From the NCBI RefSeq assembly GCF_003867075.1, contig NZ_CP032544.1, positions 124,001 to 188,000 of the forward strand: 64,000 nucleotides of DNA, in the 5' to 3' direction. A program made the translations under genes and the position numbers. Below the pieces are notes generated by a model. The model did no database searches. It had not been told where the DNA came from and saw nothing but the letters and a program-made list of their open reading frames with translations. Source of the DNA: Tenacibaculum mesophilum. Lineage in GTDB: Bacteria > Bacteroidota > Bacteroidia > Flavobacteriales > Flavobacteriaceae. Below, piece after piece: positions 15,282-24,315 of the stretch; positions within the stretch are counted from its first letter, which is position 1, and the number at the start of each line of letters is the position of its first letter.

Positions 15282-16367
15282 TTATTTTGGCAATGCAATT
15301 TTATTAATGGTAAAATTTAGGTTACTGATATCGCCTGAGGCTTCATTAATTCTAGAATTGGTATAATACAAATCTCCATCGTATATACTAAAAGTATCTG
15401 CCCATTTTACTTTTTCACCTTCTATTAAAGTTTTAATAGTACCATTTGGAGTAATATAATTAATTTTGTTGTGCTCTAAATCGCCATAATAAAGATTACC
15501 TTTTTGGTCAAAAATCATTCCATCTGGCGCAGACGTTTTAGCTTCAAATTTTACAGAAGCTTCTATTTTAGATTTGTCTTTTAAATTGAAACTATTTACT
15601 GGAATAGAGTACAAGCTATAACCTGAAAGTGCATGGTAAAATAAACGTTGATTTTTTTGGTCAAACGCAATTCCATCGGAATACACAACGTTTTTCCAAA
15701 CTGTGTTGTCAAACGTAAGTTCAGATACTTCAGCCATGGTACTTTTATGATTATCTAAAATACGGGTACTTTTTCCTGTGTTTAAATTTAAAGCGACTAA
15801 TCCTGCGTGGTTAGAATCTGTAAGATATAGTTTGTTATTGGTCTTATCTACACGTAAATCGTTAATGTAAGAATCGGTATGATAGCTGTCCTTTTCTAAT
15901 TTATACGTTTGCTCTAAAATATTAGTATTCAAGTTGAACATAAACACTCTAGGAGCATCTACAACACCATTAAACTTTGGGTTTCTCGTGTCTAAAATGT
16001 ATAGTTTATCTTCAAAAGCAACAACAGATTGTACAGCAAGAAATAGATCTTCTTTTGGGTGTTCCTCTAGTTGCCAAAGATTCCAAACCTCGTTTGGGTA
16101 AGGTTTATACGAACCATTTTTAAACACTTCGACTACTGAATACTTTACTGAATCTCGCCATCTAGGAAAATTAGCAAATACACGACCGTCTTGAGTTACA
16201 GTAACTCCTGTAACTTGCTGCCCTTTAAAGCTAGCAATCTCTGTAATGTTTGATTTGTTTTCTGAAATAGATTGCTTGTTTTCAGGTTTTTTAGTTTCTC
16301 TTTTAGTTTCGTTTTTACAAGTAATAAGAGAGAAAATAGATAGCGATAGTATGAGTATTTTTTTCAT
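15282..16367 (-). CDS. Major royal jelly/yellow-family beta-propeller lipoprotein
   Basis: The lipoprotein signal ends SIFSLITC (Cys 17). The body is a six-bladed propeller of the MRJP/yellow type: VTGVTVTQDGRVFANFPRW near residues 53-71, LRVDKTNNKLYLTDS, DGIAFDQKNQRLFYHALSGYSLY and DGMIFDQKGNLYYGDLEHN. These motifs and the 361-residue length fit the family, which is annotated as L-dopachrome tautomerase-related in bacteria; the bacterial substrate is not known. The VOC protein gene precedes it by 11 nt, so they share a transcript, perhaps for an aromatic or quinone compound (inferred). Confidence 0.85.
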   Translation of the reverse strand: MKKILILSLSIFSLITCKNETKRETKKPENKQSISENKSNITEIASFKGQQVTGVTVTQDGRVFANFPRWRDSVKYSVVEVFKNGSYKPYPNEVWNLWQLEEHPKEDLFLAVQSVVAFEDKLYILDTRNPKFNGVVDAPRVFMFNLNTNILEQTYKLEKDSYHTDSYINDLRVDKTNNKLYLTDSNHAGLVALNLNTGKSTRILDNHKSTMAEVSELTFDNTVWKNVVYSDGIAFDQKNQRLFYHALSGYSLYSIPVNSFNLKDKSKIEASVKFEAKTSAPDGMIFDQKGNLYYGDLEHNKINYITPNGTIKTLIEGEKVKWADTFSIYDGDLYYTNSRINEASGDISNLNFTINKIALPK

Positions 16368-16378
16368 TTTAAAATATT

Positions 16379-16891
16379 TTACTTTTCTTCATTAGCATAA
16401 GCACCAGAAGAATATGTTAACTCGTAGCTGTGTGTGTAAATTTCGAAAACAATTCCAAAAGGGTCTTCTACATAACACATTTTATAGGGTTTGTCGTTCG
16501 GATAATATTCTCTAATAGGCATACGTTGTTTTCCTCCAGCTGCAACTATTTTTTCAATTAAGCCTTCAATATTAGGATCTTGGATGCAAAAATGAAACAA
16601 CCCTGTATTGAATGGGGTAAATTTTGGAGCTTCTTTTTTGCCGTGAGGAAAACTAAAAAGCTCAACACCTATTCCGTCAGAGGTTGCTAAATGGGCAATT
16701 TCAAAGGTTTCCCAATCGTCACCAAATACATCAATACACATTTGCCCTATGGCTGTATCAGTTTCTTTTTTTACTAGAGATGGAGGCATAATAGTATACC
16801 AGCCCATTACTTCTGAATAAAACTTAGCAGCTTTATTAATATCAGGTACTGTAATTCCAATATGAGAAAATCGTTTAGGATATGTTTTCAT
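16379..16891 (-). CDS. VOC/glyoxalase-superfamily protein
   Basis: The preferred start is the ATG at 16891 (MKTYPKRFSHIGITVPDINKA), giving 170 residues; the longer frame adds 31 residues of low-complexity leader that overlap the promoter. A beta-alpha-beta-beta-beta metal-binding fold is visible: HIGITVPDINKAAKFYSEVMGW at the N-terminus, FHFCIQDPNIEGLI near the middle and YVEDPFGIVFEIYTHSYE at the end. The His and Glu at these positions are the usual metal ligands. Members include glyoxalases, dioxygenases and antibiotic-resistance proteins, and the substrate is unknown. Confidence 0.82.
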   Translation of the reverse strand: MKTYPKRFSHIGITVPDINKAAKFYSEVMGWYTIMPPSLVKKETDTAIGQMCIDVFGDDWETFEIAHLATSDGIGVELFSFPHGKKEAPKFTPFNTGLFHFCIQDPNIEGLIEKIVAAGGKQRMPIREYYPNDKPYKMCYVEDPFGIVFEIYTHSYELTYSSGAYANEEK

Positions 16892-16924
16892 AGTTTTATA
16901 ATTTATAAAGTTAATTGCAAAGGA

Positions 16925-16932
16925 CAAAATTA
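16925..16932 (-). promoter_or_regulatory. Candidate -7 promoter box (TAATTTTG) for VOC/MRJP genes
   Basis: It matches TANNTTTG on the minus strand, 33 nt before the preferred VOC start, and lies inside the longer reading frame. This argues for the shorter protein. Confidence 0.35.
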
Positions 16933-17042
16933 TTTTCTTTTTAGTATAAATTATATTAAAGTTCTGTGAAAAGTTATTAAACACTTTGTTTATATAATTA
17001 ATGTGTTGTTTTTTGTAAATAAACTCTATTGAAATTATTATT

Positions 17043-17050
17043 TAAATTTG
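17043..17050 (+). promoter_or_regulatory. Candidate -7 promoter box (TAAATTTG) for the crp/fnr gene
   Basis: It is an exact TANNTTTG match only 4 nt before the ATG. If functional, the transcript would start at or inside the start codon, which would be a leaderless mRNA. Confidence 0.35.
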
Positions 17051-17054
17051 TCGA

Positions 17055-17627
17055 ATGCAAGATAAATATGAATTACTGAGGAGGCATTTTGAAGAAATTG
17101 TTAAGGTTACAGATGAGGAATGGAATATTATAAAACCTCATTTTCAATTTAAAAAACTTAAAAAGCACCAGTTTTTAATACAAACAGGACAACCAGTAGA
17201 TTGTGAGTTTTGGATTATTAAAGGGCTCATAAAATCATATATTATAGATGAAAAAGGGCACGAGCATATTCTTCAATTTGCTATGGAAGAGTATTGGGTT
17301 AGTGATTATTATGCATTTCAGCATAAAGAGTTAGCGACAACTATAGTAGATTGTATTGAAGATTCAGAATTTTTCTGTTTATCATTTGAATCAAGAGAAA
17401 TTATCTGCGAAAAAATTCCTGCAATAGCAAACTTTTTTAGGGTTAAATCTAATTACGGTTTTATTAACCTACAGCAACGAATTTTATCTTTATTAACTCA
17501 AACAGCTGAAGAACGTTATGATGCTCTATTATTTAAATTACCTAAGCTAGTACAACGCGTACCCAAAAAATTAATAGCAGCTTACTTAGGAGTTTCTAGA
17601 GAAACTTTAAGTCGTTTTAAAGGTTAA
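17055..17627 (+). CDS. Crp/Fnr-family transcriptional regulator
   Basis: This 190-residue protein has an N-terminal cyclic-nucleotide-binding beta-barrel (about 25-115, with VDCEFWIIKGLIKSYI and HEHILQFAMEEYW). It ends in a short helix-turn-helix (KLIAAYLGVSRETLSRFKG, residues 172-190). There is no N-terminal cysteine cluster, so it is not an oxygen-sensing Fnr. Bacteroidota carry many such regulators without known ligand. A 23-bp-period repeat array immediately follows the gene, before the DJ-1-MFS-AKR operon, and is its natural candidate target. Confidence 0.88.
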   Translation: MQDKYELLRRHFEEIVKVTDEEWNIIKPHFQFKKLKKHQFLIQTGQPVDCEFWIIKGLIKSYIIDEKGHEHILQFAMEEYWVSDYYAFQHKELATTIVDCIEDSEFFCLSFESREIICEKIPAIANFFRVKSNYGFINLQQRILSLLTQTAEERYDALLFKLPKLVQRVPKKLIAAYLGVSRETLSRFKG

Positions 17628-17635
17628 AAAATGAT

Positions 17636-17690
17636 ATACATCACATTTTTATATTGCGATACATCACTTTAAAATTGTGACATACATCCT
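17636..17690. repeat. Three direct repeats of ATACATC(AC) with exact 23-bp period
   Basis: Copies lie at 17636-17644 (ATACATCAC), 17659-17667 (ATACATCAC) and 17682-17690 (ATACATCCT). The starts are spaced 23 and 23 bp, about two helical turns, so bound proteins would sit on one face of the DNA. The array lies between the Crp/Fnr gene and the DJ-1 gene, 60-115 nt before the DJ-1 start. It is probably a regulator-binding array. Confidence 0.65.
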
Positions 17691-17749
17691 CGTATATTCT
17701 AAGGTTTTCATTGAATTTTGTCTAAGAAATTTAAACAAAAAACAAAACA

Positions 17750-18502
17750 ATGAAAACAAGATTTTATACATTCATACTTGCTTTATTTTTTAGCACTGCA
17801 TTAATAGCACAAAAAAAACAAAACAAACCAAGCGTGTTAATGGTACTATCTAGTCACCAAGAATTAGGTAAAACCGGAAAAGAAACTGGCTACTATTTAA
17901 GTGAAGTTACGCATGCTTATGAGGTTTTTGAAGCTAATAATTATGAGATAACACTAGTTAGTCCAAAAGGAGGAAACCCGCCAGTAGATGGTTTTGATCT
18001 TAAGGATGAAGTGAATAATAAATATTGGAATGATGCAACATTTCAGAACAAACTTCAAAACACATTAAAAGCTTCAAAAGTAAAAGCTAAAGATTACGAC
18101 GCTATTTATTATGCTGGTGGACATGGAACAATGTGGGATTTCCCAAGCAATAAAAAACTAGCAAAAATTGCTGCAAAAATTTACGAAAATGATGGTATTG
18201 TAGCAGCTGTTTGTCATGGTCCTTCGGCTTTAGTAAATATTAAATTATCTAATGGTAATTATTTAGTCGATGGTAAAACGGTAAGTGTATTTACAAATGA
18301 AGAAGAAGCCAATGTAAAATTGGAAAACGTTGTGCCATTTTTATTAGAAAACAAACTTATTGAACGTGGTGCAACTGTTGATAAAGCGACTGTATGGCAA
18401 GAAAAAGTAAGCGTAGATGAGCGTTTAGTAACAGGTCAAAATCCTGCTTCTGCAAAATTAGTAGCAGAAAAAATTGTAGAACTTTTAAAGGCTAAACACT
18501 AA
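17750..18502 (+). CDS. DJ-1/PfpI-family protein with signal peptide (Hsp31-like)
   Basis: This 250-residue protein begins with a signal peptide (MKTRFYTFILALFFSTALIAQ). The class I glutamine amidotransferase-like fold shows YYAGGHGTMWDFP (near residues 121-133) and the nucleophile elbow AAVCHGPSAL (near 150-159). Conserved Cys and His with a preceding Glu are typical of Hsp31-type glyoxalase III/chaperone proteins, which remove methylglyoxal or protect proteins from glycation. Export to the periplasm is less common. It is the first gene of an operon with an MFS exporter 2 nt later. Confidence 0.87.
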   Translation: MKTRFYTFILALFFSTALIAQKKQNKPSVLMVLSSHQELGKTGKETGYYLSEVTHAYEVFEANNYEITLVSPKGGNPPVDGFDLKDEVNNKYWNDATFQNKLQNTLKASKVKAKDYDAIYYAGGHGTMWDFPSNKKLAKIAAKIYENDGIVAAVCHGPSALVNIKLSNGNYLVDGKTVSVFTNEEEANVKLENVVPFLLENKLIERGATVDKATVWQEKVSVDERLVTGQNPASAKLVAEKIVELLKAKH

Positions 18503-18504
18503 AA

Positions 18505-19710
18505 ATGGAAACGCAAATAGGAACTTTAAAAGCAAAATCAAAACGTAAAAGCCTACCAGCTGCATTATGGGCATTAACCATAAGTGCATTTGGTATCGGT
18601 ACTACAGAATTTGTTATTGTTGGCTTACTGCCAACAGTAGCAAACGATTTAAACACCTCAATATCCTCTGCAGGTTTATTAGTAAGTCTGTACGCCGTTG
18701 GCGTTGCAATTGGTGCGCCAGTATTAACCGCATTAACAAGTCAAATTGCAAGAAAACGACTGCTAATAGCCATAATGCTATTATTTATAATTGGTAACGG
18801 ATTGGCAGCTATTGCACCTAGTTTTATCTTACTAATTTTAGCTAGAATCTTAACAGGTTTTGCACATGGTGTGTTTTTTTCAATAGGCTCAACAATTGCA
18901 GCTAGTTTAGTGCCGGAAGATAAACGTGCTTCTGCCATTTCTATAATGTTTGCAGGTTTAACTGTAGCAATCGTTACTGGTGTACCATTAGGAACCTATA
19001 TAGGACAAAACTTTGGATGGCGTGCCACCTTTATAGGTGTTGCTATCTTAGGAATTATTGGTGCGGTAGCAAGTTACTTTTTGGTACCAGCGTCGATTAA
19101 AACATCAAAACCACTTCGTATTGTAGATCAGTTAAAAGTACTTAAAAACCGTTCTATTTTGCTGGTACTTTCTATCACAGCTTTAGGTTATGGTGGTACT
19201 TTTGTAACCTTTACCTATTTAGCTCCTTTATTAGAAGAAGTTACTGGTTTTTCAGCAAATATGACGAGTATTTTATTACTAGTTTACGGTATTGCAATTG
19301 CATTAGGTAATGTAATAGGCGGTAAAGTATCTAATAAAAAACCAGGGAAAGCCTTAATGGTTATGTTTGCCTTACAAGCTATAGTATTGTTAATACTTTA
19401 TTTTACAGTATCTAGCCAAATATGGTCAGTGGTTACACTATTTTTTATGGGCATATTAGCCTTTTCTAACGTGCCAGCATTACAATTGTATGTGGTAAAA
19501 ATGTCTGAAAAGTACTTGCCAGGTACCGAAGATGTTTCATCAGCTTTAAATATAGCAGCCTTTAATGTAGGTATTGCAATTGGCGCCTATGTTGGCGGAC
19601 TTATTATTGAATCTTCACTTGGTGTTGGCGCAACACCTTGGGTAGGTAGTATATTAGTAATAGTTGGCTTTTTAATCACTTTGATTTTATACAAAAAAGA
19701 AAAACTTTAA
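18505..19710 (+). CDS. MFS transporter, drug:H+ antiporter-1 type (AraJ/NepI-like)
   Basis: This 401-residue protein has twelve predicted helices. The N-terminus reads ALTISAFGIGTTEFVIVGLLP, a hallmark of the sugar-efflux/YdhP-like DHA1 group, and the loop 2-3 region carries SQIARKRLLIA. It probably exports small organic molecules by proton antiport. It lies between the DJ-1 and aldo-keto reductase genes with 2-nt and 4-nt gaps, so it may export the toxic compound that these enzymes handle (inferred). Confidence 0.88.
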   Translation: METQIGTLKAKSKRKSLPAALWALTISAFGIGTTEFVIVGLLPTVANDLNTSISSAGLLVSLYAVGVAIGAPVLTALTSQIARKRLLIAIMLLFIIGNGLAAIAPSFILLILARILTGFAHGVFFSIGSTIAASLVPEDKRASAISIMFAGLTVAIVTGVPLGTYIGQNFGWRATFIGVAILGIIGAVASYFLVPASIKTSKPLRIVDQLKVLKNRSILLVLSITALGYGGTFVTFTYLAPLLEEVTGFSANMTSILLLVYGIAIALGNVIGGKVSNKKPGKALMVMFALQAIVLLILYFTVSSQIWSVVTLFFMGILAFSNVPALQLYVVKMSEKYLPGTEDVSSALNIAAFNVGIAIGAYVGGLIIESSLGVGATPWVGSILVIVGFLITLILYKKEKL

Positions 19711-19714
19711 AACA

Positions 19715-20653
19715 ATGAAAACTTTACAATTTAGAAATAACGACGAAATGCCAATTTTAGGTCTTGGTACCTTTAGATCAGAACCTAACGAAGTGTACAC
19801 GTCGGTATACGAAGCTATTAAAATAGGTTACCGACATATTGATTGTGCATCAGTATATGGTAACGAAAAAGAAGTAGGAAACGCTATCGCAGATGCCATT
19901 AAAGAAGGTATTGTTACACGTGAAGACCTATGGATTACTTCAAAATTATGGAGCGATTCTCATGGAAGAGAAAACGTTATTCCTGCGTTACAAAACACCT
20001 TAAACGATTTACAGTTAGAGTATTTAGATTTATACCTAATCCATTGGCCAATTGCCTTTAAAAAAGGTGTCGAGTTTCCTAAAACAGCAGAAGAATTTAT
20101 TCCGCTTGAAGACCAACCACTTACAGACACTTGGAAAGGTATGGAAGATGCTTTAGAACAAGGCTTAGCTAAGCATATTGGGATGAGTAATTTCAACCAA
20201 AATGATTTAATAGATATTATTGATCATGCTAAACATTTACCAGAAATGCTTCAGGTAGAAGTGCATCCGTTTTTACAACAAAACGAACTGTTAGAATTCG
20301 CTAAAGCACATCGCATTCACATGACAGCTTATGCACCAATAGGTTCTGGTGCAAATGATGATGATGATTTAAATTTGTTGAAAAACAAGACTATTAACGA
20401 TATTTCAACTGCTAATAACATGACTGCAGCACAGGTACTTTTAGCTTGGGATATACAACGTGGTGTTTCGGTCATACCAAAATCGGTTAACCCAAAACGC
20501 CTTCAAGAAAACTTTAATACTATTGCTTTTGAATTGAATGAAGACGATATGAAACGTATTGAAGCTTTAGATAAAAATCATCGTTTTATAGATGGTACTT
20601 TTTGGGAAGTTGAAAAAGGTCCGTATACAGCAGAGGGTATCTGGAATGACTAA
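19715..20653 (+). CDS. Aldo/keto reductase
   Basis: This NADPH-dependent carbonyl reductase has a TIM-barrel fold. The catalytic tetrad is visible: Asp and Tyr in HIDCASVYGNEKEVG (near residues 43-57), Lys in LWITSKLW, and His in YLIHWPI. The cofactor-phosphate region VIPKSVNPKRLQENF is near 253-267. The 312-residue length is normal for prokaryotic 2,5-diketogluconate-reductase-like members. It likely reduces reactive aldehydes or ketones. It is third in the DJ-1-MFS-AKR operon and is followed by a strong hairpin. Confidence 0.9.
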   Translation: MKTLQFRNNDEMPILGLGTFRSEPNEVYTSVYEAIKIGYRHIDCASVYGNEKEVGNAIADAIKEGIVTREDLWITSKLWSDSHGRENVIPALQNTLNDLQLEYLDLYLIHWPIAFKKGVEFPKTAEEFIPLEDQPLTDTWKGMEDALEQGLAKHIGMSNFNQNDLIDIIDHAKHLPEMLQVEVHPFLQQNELLEFAKAHRIHMTAYAPIGSGANDDDDLNLLKNKTINDISTANNMTAAQVLLAWDIQRGVSVIPKSVNPKRLQENFNTIAFELNEDDMKRIEALDKNHRFIDGTFWEVEKGPYTAEGIWND

Positions 20654-20659
20654 GAACAA

Positions 20660-20711
20660 AACTACATCAGACATGTTTACTTATTTAAGTTTTAAACTGT
20701 TTGATGTAGTT
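20660..20711 (+). terminator. Intrinsic terminator after the aldo/keto reductase gene
   Basis: Arms at 20660-20673 and 20698-20711 pair over 14 bp, with one G-T wobble, and are followed by a T run. It lies between the aldo/keto reductase and the luciferase-like gene and may only partly stop transcription. Confidence 0.75.
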
Positions 20712-20727
20712 CAATTTTTTTAATTTT

Positions 20728-21690
20728 ATGAAAAATTTTGATAAACTATACAAACCAGGTAAAATGACGCTTGGTATTGAATTTCCTTTAGATAACGATT
20801 GGTCTTTAGAAGGCGATAAAAAACGAAAGGAAGATGGCAGACCATTTGGTGTGCCAGATATCAGTAAGCATTTACAGTACGTTAAACAAATTGATAAGGC
20901 TGGTTTTGCTGCAGTTTGGATTAGAGAAGTACCTGTTTACGATCCTAATTTTGGTGATGGCGCACAGTTATTTGACACCTTAAGTTATTTAGGGTATTTA
21001 TCTGCCGCAACTAAAAATGTGTTGTTAGGTACAGCCGCAATAGTTTCTCCATTACATCAACCTATAAAACTAGCAAAAGCAACCGCTACGATAGAGCATC
21101 TAAGTGACAGCAGACTTATTTTAGGCTTAGGTTTGGGTGATAGACCTGTTGAGTTTCCAATGTATGGTATCGATTATCAAGAGCGACCAAAATTGTTTAG
21201 AGATCATCTAAATATTATGCAAGAAGCTTGGAAAACCAACAGTGATTTATCGGCCATATATCCGTTTTTAAATAAAGGTGTTGCGGTATACCCGAAGCCA
21301 AAACATCAAATTCCGCTAGTCGTTGCTGGACATTCCGGACAAAGTCTTGAGTGGATTGCCAAAAATGCTAATGGTTGGTTTAATTATCCAAGAACACCTG
21401 AAGAAACCTATTTAAACCGTAAACGATGGTGCGAAGCATTATACGATACAGATCAAGCCTGCAAACCTTATATTTCGGCATTTCATTTAAATCTGTTACA
21501 AGATGATAATACTATGTTTAAACCACATCGTTTTGGTGGTTCAGTTGGTATTAATCATTTAACTGAATTACTAAAAGCTTACGAAGACGCCGGTGTAAAC
21601 CACATGGCCTTACATTTACGAAAGTCAGACACACCTTTAGGTGAGGCGATTTCAAAAATTGAAACAGTAGTTCTTCCTAATTTTTATTAA
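20728..21690 (+). CDS. Luciferase-like flavin-dependent oxidoreductase (LLM class)
   Basis: The 320-residue TIM-barrel protein starts MTLGIEFPLDNDW (residues 13-25), typical of the BA3436-like luciferase-type oxidoreductases. Other family features are IREVPVYDP, LGTAAIVSPLHQP, SRLILGLGLGDRP (flavin phosphate region) and PLVVAGHSGQS. These enzymes use reduced FMN or F420; the substrate here is unknown. The stop overlaps the convergent ribB stop by 4 bp. It may belong to the preceding detoxification operon by readthrough of the terminator. Confidence 0.87.
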   Translation: MKNFDKLYKPGKMTLGIEFPLDNDWSLEGDKKRKEDGRPFGVPDISKHLQYVKQIDKAGFAAVWIREVPVYDPNFGDGAQLFDTLSYLGYLSAATKNVLLGTAAIVSPLHQPIKLAKATATIEHLSDSRLILGLGLGDRPVEFPMYGIDYQERPKLFRDHLNIMQEAWKTNSDLSAIYPFLNKGVAVYPKPKHQIPLVVAGHSGQSLEWIAKNANGWFNYPRTPEETYLNRKRWCEALYDTDQACKPYISAFHLNLLQDDNTMFKPHRFGGSVGINHLTELLKAYEDAGVNHMALHLRKSDTPLGEAISKIETVVLPNFY

Positions 21691-22829
21691 TAATTTACAT
21701 AATCAACAATTTCTAGCCCGTAACCAATCATACCTACACGTTTAGTTTGTTTAGTATTAGAAACCAAACGTAGTTTATGAATGTGTAAATCGTGTAAAAT
21801 TTGTGCACCAATACCAAAGTCTTTGTTGTCCATGACTACATTAGGAGCTTTCATTTCACCTTTTGCTTGGTTCTCTTTTAAAATGCGAAGTCTATTTAAA
21901 AGGTTTAATGCTTGCATTTGTTGGTTAATAAATAATATAGCGCCTCTACCTTCATCATTAATAACTTTGAACATTTGATCTAATTTTTTGTCAGCATTAT
22001 TGGTTAAGGTTCCTAAGATATCATTGTTAACCAAAGTAGAATTAACACGAGTTAAAATAGGCTCATTTTTACTCCAAGTACCTTTGGTTAGGGCAATGTG
22101 TACTTGGTTATTAGTAGTTTGTTTATATGCACGAAGGCGGAAATCACCAAAACGAGTTTGAATGTTAAAATCTTCTTTCTTTTCAATTAACGAGTCGTGC
22201 TCCATTCTATAAGCAACTAAATCTTCAATAGAAACAATTTTTAAATCAAATTTCTTAGCAACTTTCATTAGTTGAGGCAAGCGTGCCATGGTACCGTCTT
22301 CATTCATAATTTCAACGATAACGCCAGCAGGCTCTAAACCAGCTAAACGAGCAAAATCTATAGCAGCTTCTGTATGACCGGTTCTACGTAATACACCTCC
22401 GTTTTTAGCTTTTAAAGGAAAAATATGCCCTGGTCTAGCTAAATCAAAAGGTTTTGTATTAGGATTAATTAAAGCTTGTACAGTTTTAGCTCTATCAGAA
22501 GCAGAAATACCTGTAGTAACACCATTTCCACGTAAGTCAACCGATACAGTAAAAGCAGTTTCCATAGGGTCGGTATTGTTACTAACCATCATTCCTAACT
22601 CTAATTCTTTACAACGAGTTTCAGTAAGAGGGGTACAAATTAACCCACGACCATGAGTTGCCATAAAGTTGATCATTTCTGGGGTGATTTTTTCTGCAGC
22701 TGCTAAAAAGTCACCTTCATTTTCACGATCTTCATCATCAACTACGATAATAACTTTACCGTTTTTTATATCTTCAATAGCTTCTTCAATTGTGTTTAAT
22801 TGAATATTAGTTGGTGTTTGTGTTGTCAT
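21687..22829 (-). CDS. ribB: 3,4-dihydroxy-2-butanone-4-phosphate synthase with degenerate GTP cyclohydrolase II domain
   Basis: Residues 1-205 are a complete DHBP synthase: the acidic loop [12 protein letters not shown] near 30-41 and [13 protein letters not shown] near 147-159 are intact. It makes the four-carbon riboflavin precursor from ribulose 5-phosphate. Residues 215-380 align with GTP cyclohydrolase II, but the zinc cysteines are gone ([15 protein letters not shown] where three Cys are expected) and the RQEGR motif is replaced by [18 protein letters not shown] near the end is kept. The second half is therefore probably not catalytic, and the organism should carry a separate ribA. The start overlaps lptG by 23 bp. 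Confidence 0.9.
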   Translation of the reverse strand: MTTQTPTNIQLNTIEEAIEDIKNGKVIIVVDDEDRENEGDFLAAAEKITPEMINFMATHGRGLICTPLTETRCKELELGMMVSNNTDPMETAFTVSVDLRGNGVTTGISASDRAKTVQALINPNTKPFDLARPGHIFPLKAKNGGVLRRTGHTEAAIDFARLAGLEPAGVIVEIMNEDGTMARLPQLMKVAKKFDLKIVSIEDLVAYRMEHDSLIEKKEDFNIQTRFGDFRLRAYKQTTNNQVHIALTKGTWSKNEPILTRVNSTLVNNDILGTLTNNADKKLDQMFKVINDEGRGAILFINQQMQALNLLNRLRILKENQAKGEMKAPNVVMDNKDFGIGAQILHDLHIHKLRLVSNTKQTKRVGMIGYGLEIVDYVNY

Positions 22830-24279
22830 TATGTTGCGGTTTTCTCTTTTTAGAGAATAAGTTTTTTACAAAGTTTCGTATTGGAGCAAAAAAGCTATTA
22901 ATATCAAAAAGACCTTTATCTTTGGTAGCTCTAACTGTTAAAATAATAGCCAAAGGTAGCATTAAAAATACACTTAGCCAAGAGCCAGTAATAGCTGTAA
23001 GTGAGCTTTCTTCTGCTAAGTTTCTTCCGAAGGTATTGGAGAAAAAATATAGTACATAAATGGCAATTGCCAAAATCATAGGTAAGCCCATTCCTCCTTT
23101 TCTAATAATAGAACCTAAGGGAGCACCAATAAAGAAAAGTAATAAACAAGAAAGAGAAAAGGCCATACGATTAAAAAACTCTATATCATATAAATTTAAA
23201 TATTTTCGTTTGTTTTTTAAGATGTCTTTGTTGGATTTATTATTGTTGATTGTACGTTCTAATTTAGAGGTAGCTACCGAAAGAATATTTTGCTTTTCTT
23301 TTAATTCAAAGTTTTCAAGAATGTCTAGAGAAAGGTTTTTGTTTATTAATGAGTCAGGGTGTTGGTATAAATCTTCTACATCAATACTTAAAAACAAGTT
23401 TTTAGCTCTACTACTAACAAAAGCATCATAATTTTGTTTCATTGTTGGCAAAGTGTCCTTTAACTGAGCCAAACTTAACATATTGTAATTTGTTTTATAC
23501 TTTTCATCTTCCAAACCATCATCATTAAATGAAGAGATATCAATGTTAATAGTATATTCTTTAAAAGTTGCGTAGGAAGCTGGCATTTTTTCTCGCTCTT
23601 TATAAGAAGCTCCGTTTTTCAAATGATGTTCAAAATAATGTCCATTTTTTAAAACCAATGTCATATAACGACTACCTTCTTCTGAAAGAATTTCACCACG
23701 TTCTGCAGTAATTATTTTATTGTTTCCTTTTTTAGAAGATAAGTCGTAAATCATCACTTCTTTTAAAAGGTTATCATCTTTACCGTACTTTTCTTTAAAT
23801 TTTATTTGAAAATTAGGGATTTCAGTGTTAAAACTTCCTGCAACTAACGCTATTGCAGGTTGTTTCTTTTTAATGTTTACCTTCATGTTTAATTGCTTAA
23901 GCATTGCGTATGGGTATACATAGTTAAGAAACAAAAAGTTAATACTACTTAAAAAAATAGCTAAGAAAACAATAGGGCGTACCATACGCTGTAAAGACAC
24001 ACCTGCAGATTTTGCTGCAGCAAATTCATAATTTTCAGATAAACTACCCAGTGTCATAATAGAAGATAATAAAACACCAATAGGTAAAGCTTGAGGGGTG
24101 ACAATAAGAGTTGTGTACCACAAGAATTTTAAAATAATTCCTGCGCTAATACCTTTACCAGCAAAATTATCAAAAGCTAACCATAATACTTGCATTACTA
24201 ATACAAACAAAATGATAAAGAAGGTTGCTAAAAAAGGAACTAAGAAGCTTTTTAATATATATCTGTCTAATGTTTTCAC
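22807..24279 (-). CDS. lptG: LptF/LptG-family LPS export permease
   Basis: This 490-residue permease has the layout of the LPS export ABC transporter: two or three helices at the N-terminus (YILKSFLVPFLATFFIILFV), SENYEFAAAKSAGVS near residue 78-92 (the coupling-helix region that contacts LptB), a large periplasmic beta-jellyroll (about 130-360), and C-terminal helices (SLSCLLLFFIGAPLGSIIRKGG). With LptB it extracts LPS from the inner membrane. The start codon is GTG at 24279; a TACCTTTG box lies only 5 nt before it. It is co-transcribed with ribB. Confidence 0.88.
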   Translation of the reverse strand: MKTLDRYILKSFLVPFLATFFIILFVLVMQVLWLAFDNFAGKGISAGIILKFLWYTTLIVTPQALPIGVLLSSIMTLGSLSENYEFAAAKSAGVSLQRMVRPIVFLAIFLSSINFLFLNYVYPYAMLKQLNMKVNIKKKQPAIALVAGSFNTEIPNFQIKFKEKYGKDDNLLKEVMIYDLSSKKGNNKIITAERGEILSEEGSRYMTLVLKNGHYFEHHLKNGASYKEREKMPASYATFKEYTINIDISSFNDDGLEDEKYKTNYNMLSLAQLKDTLPTMKQNYDAFVSSRAKNLFLSIDVEDLYQHPDSLINKNLSLDILENFELKEKQNILSVATSKLERTINNNKSNKDILKNKRKYLNLYDIEFFNRMAFSLSCLLLFFIGAPLGSIIRKGGMGLPMILAIAIYVLYFFSNTFGRNLAEESSLTAITGSWLSVFLMLPLAIILTVRATKDKGLFDINSFFAPIRNFVKNLFSKKRKPQHNDNTNTN

Positions 24280-24284
24280 AGATG

Positions 24285-24292
24285 CAAAGGTA
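24285..24292 (-). promoter_or_regulatory. Candidate -7 promoter box (TACCTTTG) for lptG-ribB
   Basis: An exact TANNTTTG match on the minus strand ends 5 nt before the GTG start, so the transcript would have almost no leader. Confidence 0.45.
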
Positions 24293-24315
24293 GTAGGTTA
24301 GTGGCATATAAACAC

